DNA from: Aquatica leii
Lineage: Eukaryota > Arthropoda > Insecta > Coleoptera > Lampyridae
Length of the DNA stretch: 64,000 nucleotides
Direction of reading: 5' to 3'
Assembly (NCBI GenBank): GCA_035610365.1
Contig: CM069438.1
Span: 50,278,837-50,342,836 of the forward strand
Shown: positions 43,801 to 56,039 of the stretch, piece after piece
Numbering within the stretch: position 1 is the stretch's first letter
Layout of the letters: each line of letters opens with the position of its first letter
Position numbers and translations under genes: made by a program
Notes under the pieces: generated by a model
What the model was told of the DNA's origin: nothing
The model's input: the letters and a program-made list of their open reading frames with translations, nothing else
Databases searched by the model: none

Positions 43801-43945
43801 CAATAAACTGATGGGCATTACACGAGTAAGAGGAGGAAGTGGACCCACCATGCCACCCGAACTTGCTTGGTACAAGTTCGCCACAAGAAAGGTAAGTTAA
43901 CAAAATGCTGTGATTTGAATAAACTGATGGGTGTTAGACGTTGTA

Positions 43946-46900
43946 AAAAAAAACATGGACATAATAATTTGTAGATTTGAAAGTAAATAAGGACAGAAAT
44001 TGGCCCAATAAACTGATGGGCATTACACGTTGTAAAAAGAAAACATGGACATAATAATTTGTAGATTTGAAAGTAAATAAGGACAGAAATTGGCCCAATA
44101 AACTGATGGGCATTACACGTTGTAAAAAAAAACATGGACATAATAATTTGTAGATTTGAAAGTAAATAAGGACAGAAATTGGCCCAATAAACTGATGGGC
44201 ATTACACGTTGTAAAAAAAAACATGGACATAATAATTTGTAGATTTGAAAGTAAATAAGGACAGAAATTGGCCCAATAAACTGATGGGCATTACACGTTG
44301 TAAAAAAACATGGACATAATAGTTTGTAGATTTGAAAGTAAATAAGGACAGAAATTGGCCCAATAAACTGATGGGCATTACACGTTGTAAAAAAAACATG
44401 GACATAATAATTTGTAGATTTGAAAGTAAATAAGGACAGAAATTGGCCCAATAAACTGATGGGCATTACACGTTGTAAAAAAACATGGACATAATAATTT
44501 GTAGATTTGAAAGTAAATAAGGACAGAAATTGGCCCAATAAACTGATGGACATTACACGTTGTAAAAAAAAGCATAGACATAATAATTTGTAGAATTGAA
44601 AGAAAATAAGGACAGAAATTGGCCCAATAAACTGATGGGCATTACACCTTGTAAAAAAACATGGACATAATAATTTGTAGATTTGAAAGTAAATAAGGAC
44701 AGAAATTGGCCCAATAAACTGATGGGCATTACACGTTGTAAAAAAAAACATGGACATAATAATTTGTAGATTTGAAAGTAAATAAGGACAGAAATTGGCC
44801 CAATAAACTGATGGGCATTACACGTTGTAAAAAAAACATGGACATAATAATTTGTAGATTTGAAAGTAAATAAGGACAGAAATTGGCCCAATAAACTGAT
44901 GGGCATTACACGTTGTAAAAAAACATGGACATAATAATTTGTAGATTTGAAAGTAAATAAGGACAGAAATTGGCCCAATAAACTGATGGGCATTACACGT
45001 TGTAAAAAAAAACATGGACATAATAATTTGTAGATTTGAAAGTAAATAAGGACAGAAATTGGCCCAATAAACTGATGGGCATTACACGAGTAAGAGGAGG
45101 AAGTGGACCCACCATGCCACCCGAACTTGCTTGGTACAAGTTCGCCACAAGAAAGGTAAGTTAACAAAATGCTGTGATTTGAATAAACTGATGGGCATTA
45201 CACGTTGTAAAAAAAAACATGGACATAATAATTTGTAGATTTGAAAGTAAATAAGGACAGAAATTGGCCCAATAAACTGATGGGCATTACACGAGTAAGA
45301 GGAGGAAGTGGACCCACCATGCCACCCGAACTTGCTTGGTACAAGTTCGCCACAAGAAAGGTAAGTTAACAAAATGCTGTGATTTGAATAAACTGATGGG
45401 CATTACACGTTGTAAAAAAAAACATGGACATAATAATTTGTAGATTTGAAAGTAAATAAGGACAGAAATTGGCCCAATAAACTGATGGGCATTACACGTT
45501 GTAAAAAAAAAACGTGGACATAATAATTTGTAGATTTGAAAGTAAATAAGGACAGAAATTGGCCCAATAAACTGATGGGCATTACACGTTGTAAAAAAAA
45601 ACATGGACATAATAATTTGTAGATTTGAAAGTAAATAAGGACAGAAATTGGCCCAATAAACTGATGGGCATTACACGTTGTAAAAAAAAACGTGGACATA
45701 ATAATTTGTAGATTTGAAAGTAAATAAGGACAGAAATTGGCCCAATAAACTGATGGGCATTACACGAGTAAGAGGAGGAAGTGGACCCACCATGCCACCC
45801 GAACTTGCTTGGTACAAGTTCGCCACAAGAAAGGTAAGTTAACAAAATGCTGTGATTTGAATAAACTGATGGGTGTTAGACGTTGTAAAAAATTAAAAAT
45901 GGACAGAATAATTTGTAGATTTGAAAGTAAATAAGGACAGAAATTGGCCCAATAAACTGATGGGCATTACACGTTGTAAAAAAACATGGACATAATAATT
46001 TGTAGATTTGAAAGTAAATAAGGACAGAAATTGGCCCAATAAACTGATGGGCATTACACGTTGTAAAAAACATGGACATAATAATTTGTAGATTTGAAAG
46101 TAAATAAGGACAGAAATTGGCCCAAGAAACTGATGGGCATTACACGGTGGAAAAAAAAACGTGGACATAATAATTTGTAGATTTGAAAGTAAATAAGGAC
46201 AGAAATTGGCCCAATAAACTGATGGGCATTACACGTTGTAAAAAAAACATGGACATAATAATTTGTAGATTTGAAAGTAAATAAGGACAGAAATTGGCCC
46301 AATAAACTGATGGGCATTACACGTTGGAAAAAAAACATGGACATAATAATTTGTAGATTTGAAAGTAAATAAGGACAGAAATTGGCCCAATAAACTGATG
46401 GGCATTACACGAGTAAGAGGAGGAAGTGGACCCACCATGCCACCCGAACTTGCTTGGTACAAGTTCGCCACAAGAAAGGTAAGTTAACAAAATGCTGTGA
46501 TTTGAATAAACTGATGGGTGTTAGACGTTGTAAAAAAATTAAAAATGGACAGAATAATTTGTAGATTTGAAAGTAAATAAGGACAGAAATTGGCCCAATA
46601 AACTGATGGGCATTACACGTTGTAAAAAAAAAACATGGACATAATAATTTGTAGATTTGAAAGTAAATAAGGACAGAAATTGGCCCAATAAACTGATGGG
46701 CATTACACGTTGTAAAAAAAAAACATGGACATAATAATTTGTAGATTTGAAAGTAAATAAGGACAGAAATTGGCCCAATAAACTGATGGGCATTACACGT
46801 TGTAAAAAAAAAACATGGACATAATAATTTGTAGATTTGAAAGTAAATAAGGACAGAAATTGGCCCAATAAACTGATGGGCATTACACGTTGTAAAAAAA

Positions 46901-49900
46901 ACATGGACATAATAATTTGTAGATTTGAAAGTAAATAAGGACAGAAATTGGCCCAATAAACTGATGGGCATTACACGTTGTAAAAAAAAAACATGGACAT
47001 AATAATTTGTAGATTTGAAAGTAAATAAGGACAGAAATTGGCCCAATAAACTGATGGGCATTACACGTTGTAAAAAACATGGACATAATAATTTGTAGAT
47101 TTGAAAGTAAATAAGGACAGAAATTGGCCCAATAAACTGATGGGCATTACACGTTGTAAAAAAAACATGGACATAATAATTTGTAGATTTGAAAGTAAAT
47201 AAGGACAGAAATTGGCCCAATAAACTGATGGGCATTACACGTTGTAAAAAACATGGACATAATAATTTGTAGATTTGAAAGTAAATAAGGACAGAAATTG
47301 GCCCAATAAACTGATGGGCATTACACGTTGTAAAAAAAAAACATGGACATAATAATTTGTAGATTTGAAAGTAAATAAGGACAGAAATTGGCCCAATAAA
47401 CTGATGGGCATTACACGTTGTAAAAAAAAACATGGACATAATAATTTGTAGATTTGAAAGTAAATAAGGACAGAAATTGGCCCAATAAACTGATGGGCAT
47501 TACACGTTGTAAAAAAACATGGACATAATAATTTGTAGATTTGAAAGTAAATAAGGACAGAAATTGGCCCAATAAACTGATGGGCATTACACGTTGTAAA
47601 AAAAAAACATGGACATAATAATTTGTAGATTTGAAAGTAAATAAGGACAGAAATTGGCCCAATAAACTGATGGGCATTACACGTTGTAAAAAAACATGGA
47701 CATAATAATTTGTAGATTTGAAAGTAAATAAGGACAGAAATTGGCCCAATAAACTGATGGGCATTACACGAGTAAGAGGAGGAAGTGGACCCACCATAAC
47801 TTGCTTGGTACAAGTTCGCCACAAGAAAGGTAAGTTAACAAAATGCTGTGATTTGAATAAACTGATGGGTGTTAGACGTTGTAAAAATTAAAAATGGACA
47901 GAATAATTTGTAGATTTGAAAGTAAATAAGGACAGAAATTGGCCCAATAAACTGATGGGCATTACACGTTGTAAAAAAAAACATGGACATAATAATTTGT
48001 AGATTTGAAAGTAAATAAGGACAGAAATTGGCCCAATAAACTGATGGGCATTACACGTTGTAAAAAACATGGACATAATAATTTGTAGATTTGAAAGTAA
48101 ATAAGGACAGAAATTGGCCCAATAAACTGATGGGCATTACACGTTGTAAAAAAAAAAAACATGGACATAATAATTTGTAGATTTGAAAGTAAATAAGGAC
48201 AGAAATTGGCCCAATAAACTGATGGGCATTACACGTTGTAAAAAAACATGGACATAATAATTTGTAGATTTGAAAGTAAATAAGGACAGAAATTGGCCCA
48301 ATAAACTGATGGGCATTACACGAGTAAGAGGAGGAAGTGGACCCACCATGAACTTGCTTGGTACAAGTTCGCCACAAGAAAGGTAAGTTAACAAAATGCT
48401 GTGATTTGAATAAACTGATGGGTGTTAGACGTTGTAAAAAATTAAAAATGGACAGAATAATTTGTAGATTTGAAAGTAAATAAGGACAGAAATTGGCCCA
48501 ATAAACTGATGGGCATTACACGTTGTAAAAAAACATGGACATAATAATTTGTAGATTTGAAAGTAAATAAGGACAGAAATTGGCCCAATAAACTGATGGG
48601 CATTACACGTTGTAAAAAACATGGACATAATAATTTGTAGATTTGAAAGTAAATAAGGACAGAAATTGGCCCAATAAACTGATAGCCATTACACGTTGTA
48701 AAAAAACATGGACATAATAATTTGTAGATTTGAAAGTAAATAAGGACAGAAATTGGCCCAATAAACTGATGGGCATTACACGTTGTAAAAAAACATGGAC
48801 ATAATAATTTGTAGATTTGAAAGTAAATAAGGACAGAAATTGGCCCAATAAACTGATGGGCATTACACGTTGTAAAAAAACATGGACATAATAATTTGTA
48901 GATTTGAAAGTAAATAAGGACAGAAATTGGCCCAATAAACTGATGGGCATTACACGTTGTAAAAAAACATGGACATAATAATTTGTAGATTTGAAAGTAA
49001 ATAAGGACAGAAATTGGCCCAATAAACTGATGGGCATTACACGTTGTAAAAAAAACATGGACATAATAATTTGTAGATTTGAAAGTAAATAAGGACAGAA
49101 ATTGGCCCAATAAACTGATGGGCATTACACATTGTAAAAAACATGGACATAATAATTTGTAGATTTGAAAGTAAATAAGGACAGAAATTGGCCCAATAAA
49201 CTGATGGGCATTACACGTTGTAAAAAAAAACATGGACATAATAATTTGTAGATTTGAAAGTAAATAAGGACAGAAATTGGCCCAATAAACTGATGGGCAT
49301 TACACGTTGTAAAAAAACATGGACATAATAATTTGTAGATTTGAAAGTAAATAAGGACAGAAATTGGCCCAATAAACTGATGGGCATTACACGTTGTAAA
49401 AAAACATGGACATAATAATTTGTAGATTTGAAAGTAAATAAGGACAGAAATTGGCCCAATAAACTGATGGGCATTACACGTTGTAAAAAAACATGGACAT
49501 AATAATTTGTAGATTTGAAAGTAAATAAGGACAGAAATTGGCCCAATAAACTGATGGGCATTACACGTTGTAAAAAAACATGGACATAATAATTTGTAGA
49601 TTTGAAAGTAAATAAGGACAGAAATTGGCCCAATAAACTGATGGGCATTACACGTTGTAAAAAACATGGACATAATAATTTGTAGATTTGAAAGTAAATA
49701 AGGACAGAAATTGGCCCAATAAACTGATGGGCATTACACGTTGTAAAAAAAAACATGGACATAATAATTTGTAGATTTGAAAGTAAATAAGGACAGAAAT
49801 TGGCCCAATAAACTGATGGGCATTACACGTTGTAAAAAACATGGACATAATAAGTTGTAGATTTGAAAGTAAATAAGGACAGAAATTGGCCCAATAAACT

Positions 49901-51651
49901 GATGGGCATTACACGTTGTAAAAAAACATGGACATAATAATTTGTAGATTTGAAAGTAAATAAGGACAGAATTTGGCCCAATAAACTGATGGGGATTACA
50001 CGTTGTAAAAAACATGGACATAATAATTTGTAGATTTGAAAGTAAATAAGGACAGAAATTGGCCCACTAAACTGATGGGCATTACACGTTGTAAAAAAAC
50101 ATGGACATAATAATTTGTAGATTTGAAAGTAAATAAGGACAGAAATTGGCCCAATAAACTGATGGGCATTACACGTTGTAAAAAACATGGACATAATAAT
50201 TTGTAGATTTGAAAGTAAATAAGGACAGAAATTGGCCCAATAAACTGATGGGCATTACACGAGTAAGAGGAGGAAGTGGACCCACCATGCCACCCGAACT
50301 TGCTTGGTACAAGTTCGCCACAAGAAAGGTAAGTTAACAAAATGCTGTGATTTGAATAAACTGATGGGTGTTAGACGTTGTAAAAAATTAAAAATGGACT
50401 GAATAATTTGTAGTTTTGAAAGTAAATAAGGACAAAAATTGGGCCACTAAACTGATGGCCACTCCACGCTGTAAAAAAGACACATGGACATAATAATTTG
50501 TAGATTTGAAAGTAAATAATGACAGAAATTGGCCCAATAAACTGATGGGCATTACACCTTGTAAAAAAAACACCTGGACATAATAATTTGTAGATTTGAA
50601 AGTAAATAAGGACAGAAATTGGCCCAATAAACTGATGGGCATTACACGTTGTAAAAAAACATGGACATAATAATTTGTAGATTTGAAAGTAAATAAGGAC
50701 AGAAATTGGCCCAATAAACTGATGGGCATTACACGTTGTAAAAAACATGGACATAATAATTTGTAGATTTGAAAGTAAATAAGGACAGAAATTGGCCCAA
50801 TAAACTGATGGGCATTACACGTTGTAAAAAACATGGACATAATAATTTGTAGATTTGAAAGTAAATAAGGACAGAAATTGGCCCAATAAACTGATGGGCA
50901 TTACACGTTGTAAAAAAACATGGACATAATAATTTGTAGATTTGAAAGTAAATAAGGACAGAAATTGGCCCAATAAACTGATGGGCATTACACGTTGTAA
51001 AAAAAAACATGGACATAATAATTTGTAGATTTGAAAGTAAATAAGGACAGAAATTGGCCCAATAAACTGATGGGCATTACACGTTGTAAAAAAAACATGG
51101 ACATAATAATTTGTAGATTTGAAAGTAAATAAGGACAGAAATTGGCCCAATAAACTGATGGGCATTACACGAGTAAGAGGAGGAAGTAGACCCACCATGC
51201 CACCCGAACTTGCTTGGTACAAGTTCGCCACAAGAAAGGTAAGTTAACAAAATGCTGTGATTTGAATAAACTGATGGGTGTTAGACGTTGTAAAAAAACA
51301 TGGACTGAATAATTTGTAGATTTGAAAGTAAATAAGGACAGAAATTGGCCCAATAAACTGATGGGCATTACACGTTGTAAAAAAACATGGACATAATAAT
51401 TTGTAGATTTGAAAGTAAATAAGGACAGAAATTGGCCCAATAAACTGATGGGCATTACACGTTGTAAAAAATAAAAAAACATGGACAGAATAATTTGTAG
51501 ATTTGAAAGTAAATAAGGACAGAAATTGGCCCAATAAACTGATGGGCATTACACGTTGTAAAAAAAATTAAAAAAAAACATGGACAGAATAATTTGTAGA
51601 TTTGAAAGGAAATAAGGACAGAAAATGGCCCAACAAACAGATGGGCATTAC
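43946..51651. repeat. Short-unit block with eight scattered type B units
   Basis: Type A monomers predominate. B blocks start at about 45087, 45292, 45766, 46409, 47769, 48321, 50259 and 51170. Those at 45087 and 45292 are followed by an A-type second half-repeat (GGGCATTACACGTTGT and a long A-tract) instead of GGGTGTTAGACG, so they are conversion hybrids. Those at 47769 and 48321 have small deletions between CCACCAT and AACTTGCTTGG that destroy the start-codon context or shift the frame. A strongly diverged monomer pair lies at 50428-50575. Confidence 0.94.
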
Positions 51652-54600
51652 ACGAGTAAAAGGAACAAGTGGACATAATGCCACCCGAACTTGCTTGGTA
51701 CAAGTTCGCCACAAGAAAGGTAAGTTAACAAAATGCTGTGATTTGAATAAACTGATGGGTGTTAGACGTTGTAAAAAAGTAAAAATGGACAGAATAATTT
51801 GTAGATTTGAAAGTAAATAAGGACAGAAATTGGCCCAATAAACTGATGGGCATTACACGAGTAAGAGGAGGAAGTGGACCCACCATGCCACCCGAACTTG
51901 CTTGGTACAAGTTCGCCACAAGAAAGGTAAGTTAACAAAATGCTGTGATTTGAATAAACTGATGGGTGTTAGACGTTGTAAAAAAATTAAAAATGGACTG
52001 AATAATTTGTAGTTTTGAAAGTAAATAAGGACAGAAATTGGCCCAATAAACTGATGGGCATTACACGTTGTAAAAAAAAAACATGGACATAATAATTTGT
52101 AGATTTGAAAGTAAATAAGGACAGAAATTGGCCCAATAAACTGATGGGCATTACACGAGTAAGAGGAGGAAGTGGACCCACCATGCCACCCGAACTTGCT
52201 TGGTACAAGTTCGCCACAAGAAAGGTAAGTTAACAAAATGCTGTGATTTGAATAAACTGATGGGTGTTAGACGTTGTAAAAATTAAAAATGGACTGAATA
52301 ATTTGTAGTTTTGAAAGTAAATAAGGACAGAAATTGGCCCAATAAACTGATGGGCATTACACGAGTAAGAGGAGGAAGTGGACCCACCATGCCACCCGAA
52401 CTTGCTTGGTACAAGTTCGCCACAAGAAAGGTAAGTTAACAAAATGCTGTGATTTGAATAAACTGATGGGTGTTAGACGTTGTAAAAAAATTAAAAATGG
52501 ACTGAATAATTTGTAGTTTTGAAAGTAAATAAGGACAGAAATTGGCCCAATAAACTGATGGGCATTACACGAGTAAGAGGAGGAAGTAGACCCACCATGC
52601 CACCCGAACTTGCTTGGTACAAGTTCGCCACAAGAAAGGTAAGTTAACAAAATGCTGTGATTTGAATAAACTGATGGGTGTTAGACGTTGTAAAAAAATT
52701 AAAAATGGACTGAATAATTTGTAGTTTTGAAAGTAAATAAGGACAGAAATTGGCCCAATAAACTGATGGGCATTACACGAGTAAGAGGAGGAAGTAGACC
52801 CACCATGCCACCCGAACTTGCTTGGTACAAGTTCGCCACAAGAAAGGTAAGTTAACAAAATGCTGTGATTTGAATAAACTGATGGGTGTTAGACGTTGTA
52901 AAAAAATTAAAAATGGACTGAATAATTTGTAGTTTTGAAAGTAAATAAGGACAGAAATTGGCCCAATAAACTGATGGGCATTACACGTTGTAAAAAAAAA
53001 ACATGGACATAATAATTTGTAGATTTGAAAGTAAATAAGGACAGAAATTGGCCCAATAAACTGATGGGCATTACACGTTGTAAAAAAAAACATGGACATA
53101 ATAATTTGTAGATTTGAAAGTAAATAAGGACAGAAATTGGCCCAATAAACTGATGGGCATTACACGAGTAAGAGGAGGAAGTGGACCCACCATGCCACCC
53201 GAACTTGCTTGGTACAAGTTCGCCACAAGAAAGGTAAGTTAACAAAATGCTGTGATTTGAATAAACTGATGGGTGTTAGACGTTGTAAAAAAATTAAAAA
53301 TGGACTGAATAATTTGTAGTTTTGAAAGTAAATAAGGACAGAAATTGGCCCAATAAACTGATGGGCATTACACGTTGTAAAAAAAACATGGACATAATAA
53401 TTTGTAGATTTGAAAGTAAATAAGGACAGAAATTGGCCCAATAAACTGATGGGCATTACACGTTGTAAAAAAAACATGGACATAATAATTTGTAGATTTG
53501 AAAGTAAATAAGGACAGAAATTGGCCCAATAAACTGATGGGCATTACACGAGTAAGAGGAGGAAGTGGACCCACCATGCCACCCGAACTTGCTTGGTACA
53601 AGTTCGCCACAAGAAAGGTAAGTTAACAAAATGCTGTGATTTGAATAAACTGATGGGTGTTAGACGTTGTAAAAAAATTAAAAATGGACTGAATAATTTG
53701 TAGTTTTGAAAGTAAATAAGGACAGAAATTGGCCCAATAAACTGATGGGCATTACACGAGTAAGAGGAGGAAGTGGACCCACCATGCCACCCGAACTTGC
53801 TTGGTACAAGTTCGCCACAAGAAAGGTAAGTTAACAAAATGCTGTGATTTGAATAAACTGATGGGTGTTAGACGTTGTAAAAAAATTAAAAATGGACTGA
53901 ATAATTTGTAGTTTTGAAAGTAAATAAGGACAGAAATTGGCCCAATAAACTGATGGGCATTACACGTTGTAAAAAAAATAAAAAAAAACCTGGACAGAAT
54001 AATTTGTAGATTTGAAAGTAAATAAGGACAGAAATTGGCCCAATAAACTGATGGGCATTACACGTTGTAAAAAAAAACATGGACATAATAATTTGTAGAT
54101 TTGAAAGTAAATAAGGACAGAAATTGGCCCAATAAACTGATGGGCATTACACGTTGTAAAAAAAACATGGACATAATAATTTGTAGATTTGAAAGTAAAT
54201 AAGGACAGAAATTGGTCCAATAAACTGATGGGCATTACACGTTGTAAAAAAAAAACATGGACATAATAATTTGTAGTTTTGAAAGTAAATAAGGACAGAA
54301 ATTGGCCCAATAAACTGATGGGCATTACACGTTGTAAAAAAAAACATGGACATAATAATTTGTAGATTTGAAAGTAAATAAGGACAGAAATTGGCCCAAT
54401 AAACTGATGGGCATTACACGTTGTAAAAAAAACATGGACATAATAATTTGTAGATTTGAAAGTAAATAAGGACAGAAATTGGCCCAATAAACTGATGGGC
54501 ATTACACGTTGTAAAAAAAAACATGGACATAATAATTTGTAGATTTGAAAGTAAATAAGGACAGAAATTGGCCCAATAAACTGATGGGCATTACACGAGT

Positions 54601-55720
54601 AAGAGGAGGAAGTGGACCCACCATGCCACCCGAACTTGCTTGGTACAAGTTCGCCACAAGAAAGGTAAGTTAACAAAATGCTGTGATTTGAATAAACTGA
54701 TGGGTGTTAGACGGTGTAAAAGAATTAAAAATGGACTGAATAATTTGTAGTTTTGAAAGTAAATAAGGACAGAAATTGGCCCAATAAACTGATGGGCATT
54801 ACACGAGTAAGAGGAGGAAGTGGACCCACCATGCCACCCGAACTTGCTTGGTACAAGTTCGCCACAAGAAAGGTAAGTTAACAAAATGCTGTGATTTGAA
54901 TAAACTGATGGGTGTTAGACGTTGTAAAAAAATTAAAAATGGACTGAATAATTTGTAGTTTTGAAAGTAAATAAGGACAGAAATTGGCCCAATAAACTGA
55001 TGGGCATTACACGTTGTAAAAAAAAATAAAAAAAAAACCTGGACAGAATAATTTGTAGATTTGAAAGTAAATAAGGACAGAAATTGGCCCAATAAACTGA
55101 TGGGCATTACACGTTGTAAAAAAAAAACATGGACATAATAATTTGTGGATTTGAAAGTAAATAAGGACAGAAATTGGCCCAATAAACTGATGGGCATTAC
55201 ACGTTGTAAAAAAAAACATGGACATAATAATTTGTAGATTTGAAAGTAAATAAGGACAGAAATTGGTCCAATAAACTGATGGGCATTACACGTTGTAAAA
55301 AAAAAACATGGACATAATAATTTGTAGTTTTGAAAGTAAATAAGGACAGAAATTGGCCCAATAAACTGATGGGCATTACACGAGTAAGAGGAGGAAGTGG
55401 ACCCACCATGCCACCCGAACTTGCTTAGTACAAGTTCGCCACAAGAAAGGTAAGTTAACAAAATGCTGTGATTTGAATAAACTGATGGGTGTTAGACGTT
55501 GTAAAAAAATTAAAAATGGACTGAATAATTTGTAGATTTGAAAGTAAATAAGGACAGAAATTGGCCCAATAAACTGATGGGCATTACACGAGTAAGAGGA
55601 GGAAGTAGACCCACCATGCCACCCGAACTTGCTTGGTACAAGTTCGCCACAAGAAAGGTAAGTTAACAAAATGCTGTGATTGGCCCAATAAACTGATGGG
55701 TGTTAAACGTTGTAAAAAAA
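51652..55720. repeat. Second type B-dominated satellite block
   Basis: About 13 B blocks (starts near 51652, 51858, 52156, 52362, 52570, 52778, 53165, 53549, 53757, 54596, 54804, 55382, 55589), mostly at 206-208 bp spacing with one to several A units between some. The first copy is unusual (GAGTAAAAGGAACAAGTGGACATAATGCC). Three neighbours (52570, 52778 and 55589) share GGAAGTAGACCC. The pair around 54200 and 55260 shares a TTGGTCCAATAAAC variant next to a TTTGTAGTTTTG unit, so a multi-unit segment was probably duplicated as a block. Confidence 0.94.
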
Positions 55721-56039
55721 TTAAAAATGGACAGAATAATTTGTAGATTTGAAAGTAAATAAGGACAGAAATTGGCCCAATAAACTGATGGGCATTACAC
55801 GTTGTAAAAAAAAACATGGACATAATAATTTGTAGATTTGAAAGTAAATAAGGACAGAAATTGGCCCAATAAACTGATGGGCATTACACGTTGTAAAAAA
55901 AAATATGGACATAATAATTTGTAGATTTGAAAGTAAATAAGGACAGAAATTGGCCCAATAAACTGATGGGCATTACACGTTGTAAAAAAAATTTAAAAAA
56001 AACATGGACAGAATAATTTGTAGATTTGAAAGTAAATAA
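55721..56039. repeat. Terminal short units and right array boundary
   Basis: The last monomers are near-consensus type A; the final spacer is the AAAAATTTAAAAA variant followed by GGACAGAATAATTTG. The array stops inside a core after GAAAGTAAATAA, and the following TTTTATGACGTG has no satellite similarity. The edge is sharp: no gradient of increasingly decayed monomers precedes it. Confidence 0.93.

Larger units (their letters stand above)
34348..43945. repeat. Type B-dominated satellite block (~208-bp period)
   Basis: Long units dominate, with about 37 B blocks; the cleanest stretches are 34348-35390 and 37300-38130, where block starts are spaced 206-209 bp. The commonest sub-variant has GGACTGAATAATTTGTAGTTTTG. 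Single or few A units are interspersed (for example 35600, 36300, 38550, 39400-39660, 40630-40890, 41060-41330, 41720-42140). Variants include a 2-bp loss giving GGACCCAATGCC (38150, 40456, 41588), a larger loss removing the ATG (41390), and hybrids at 37089 and 42036 where the GTTGTAAGA junction runs into the block. Some units restore CCCAATAAAC in the second half-repeat (36185, 38014, 38224, 40529, 42307, 43708). Confidence 0.95.
1..56039. repeat. Satellite DNA array of 88-bp and 208-bp units (whole block)
   Basis: One uninterrupted head-to-tail array. The shared backbone, plus strand, starts CATGGACATAATAATTTG, continues through GGACAGAAATTGGCCCAAT and ends CATTACACGTTGT followed by an A-tract. 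The core is 80 nt and almost invariant; most variation is in the A-tract (about 4-13 A). Long units (about 206-210 bp) carry an extra block of about 116 bp. By reading I count about 65 complete or near-complete long-unit blocks and roughly 550 backbone copies in all; these are hand counts. All units face the same way. The array is cut by the left edge, so its true length is unknown. I see no gene or transposon inside it. Homopolymer lengths and copy numbers in such arrays are the parts most exposed to assembly error. Confidence 0.98.

Noticed and set aside
34348-55720. CENP-B box in the satellite
   Set aside because: The required TTCG-N4-A-N2-CGGG arrangement is absent; the nearest sequence (GTTCGCCACAAGAAAGG) fails at the CGGG part.
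1-56039. Hundreds of overlapping minus-strand open frames encoding repeats of LQRVMPISLLGQF, TTCNAHQFIGPIS and similar
   Set aside because: They are three-frame readings of the same 80-nt satellite core, starting and stopping with A-tract length; there is no independent coding evidence.
1-56039. CRISPR array
   Set aside because: Units are contiguous tandem copies with no unique spacers, and the genome is eukaryotic.
1-56039. Tandem retroposons with poly(A) tails
   Set aside because: The A-tract ends every unit, but units are joined head to tail with no target duplications and no 5' truncation series; a satellite explains it.
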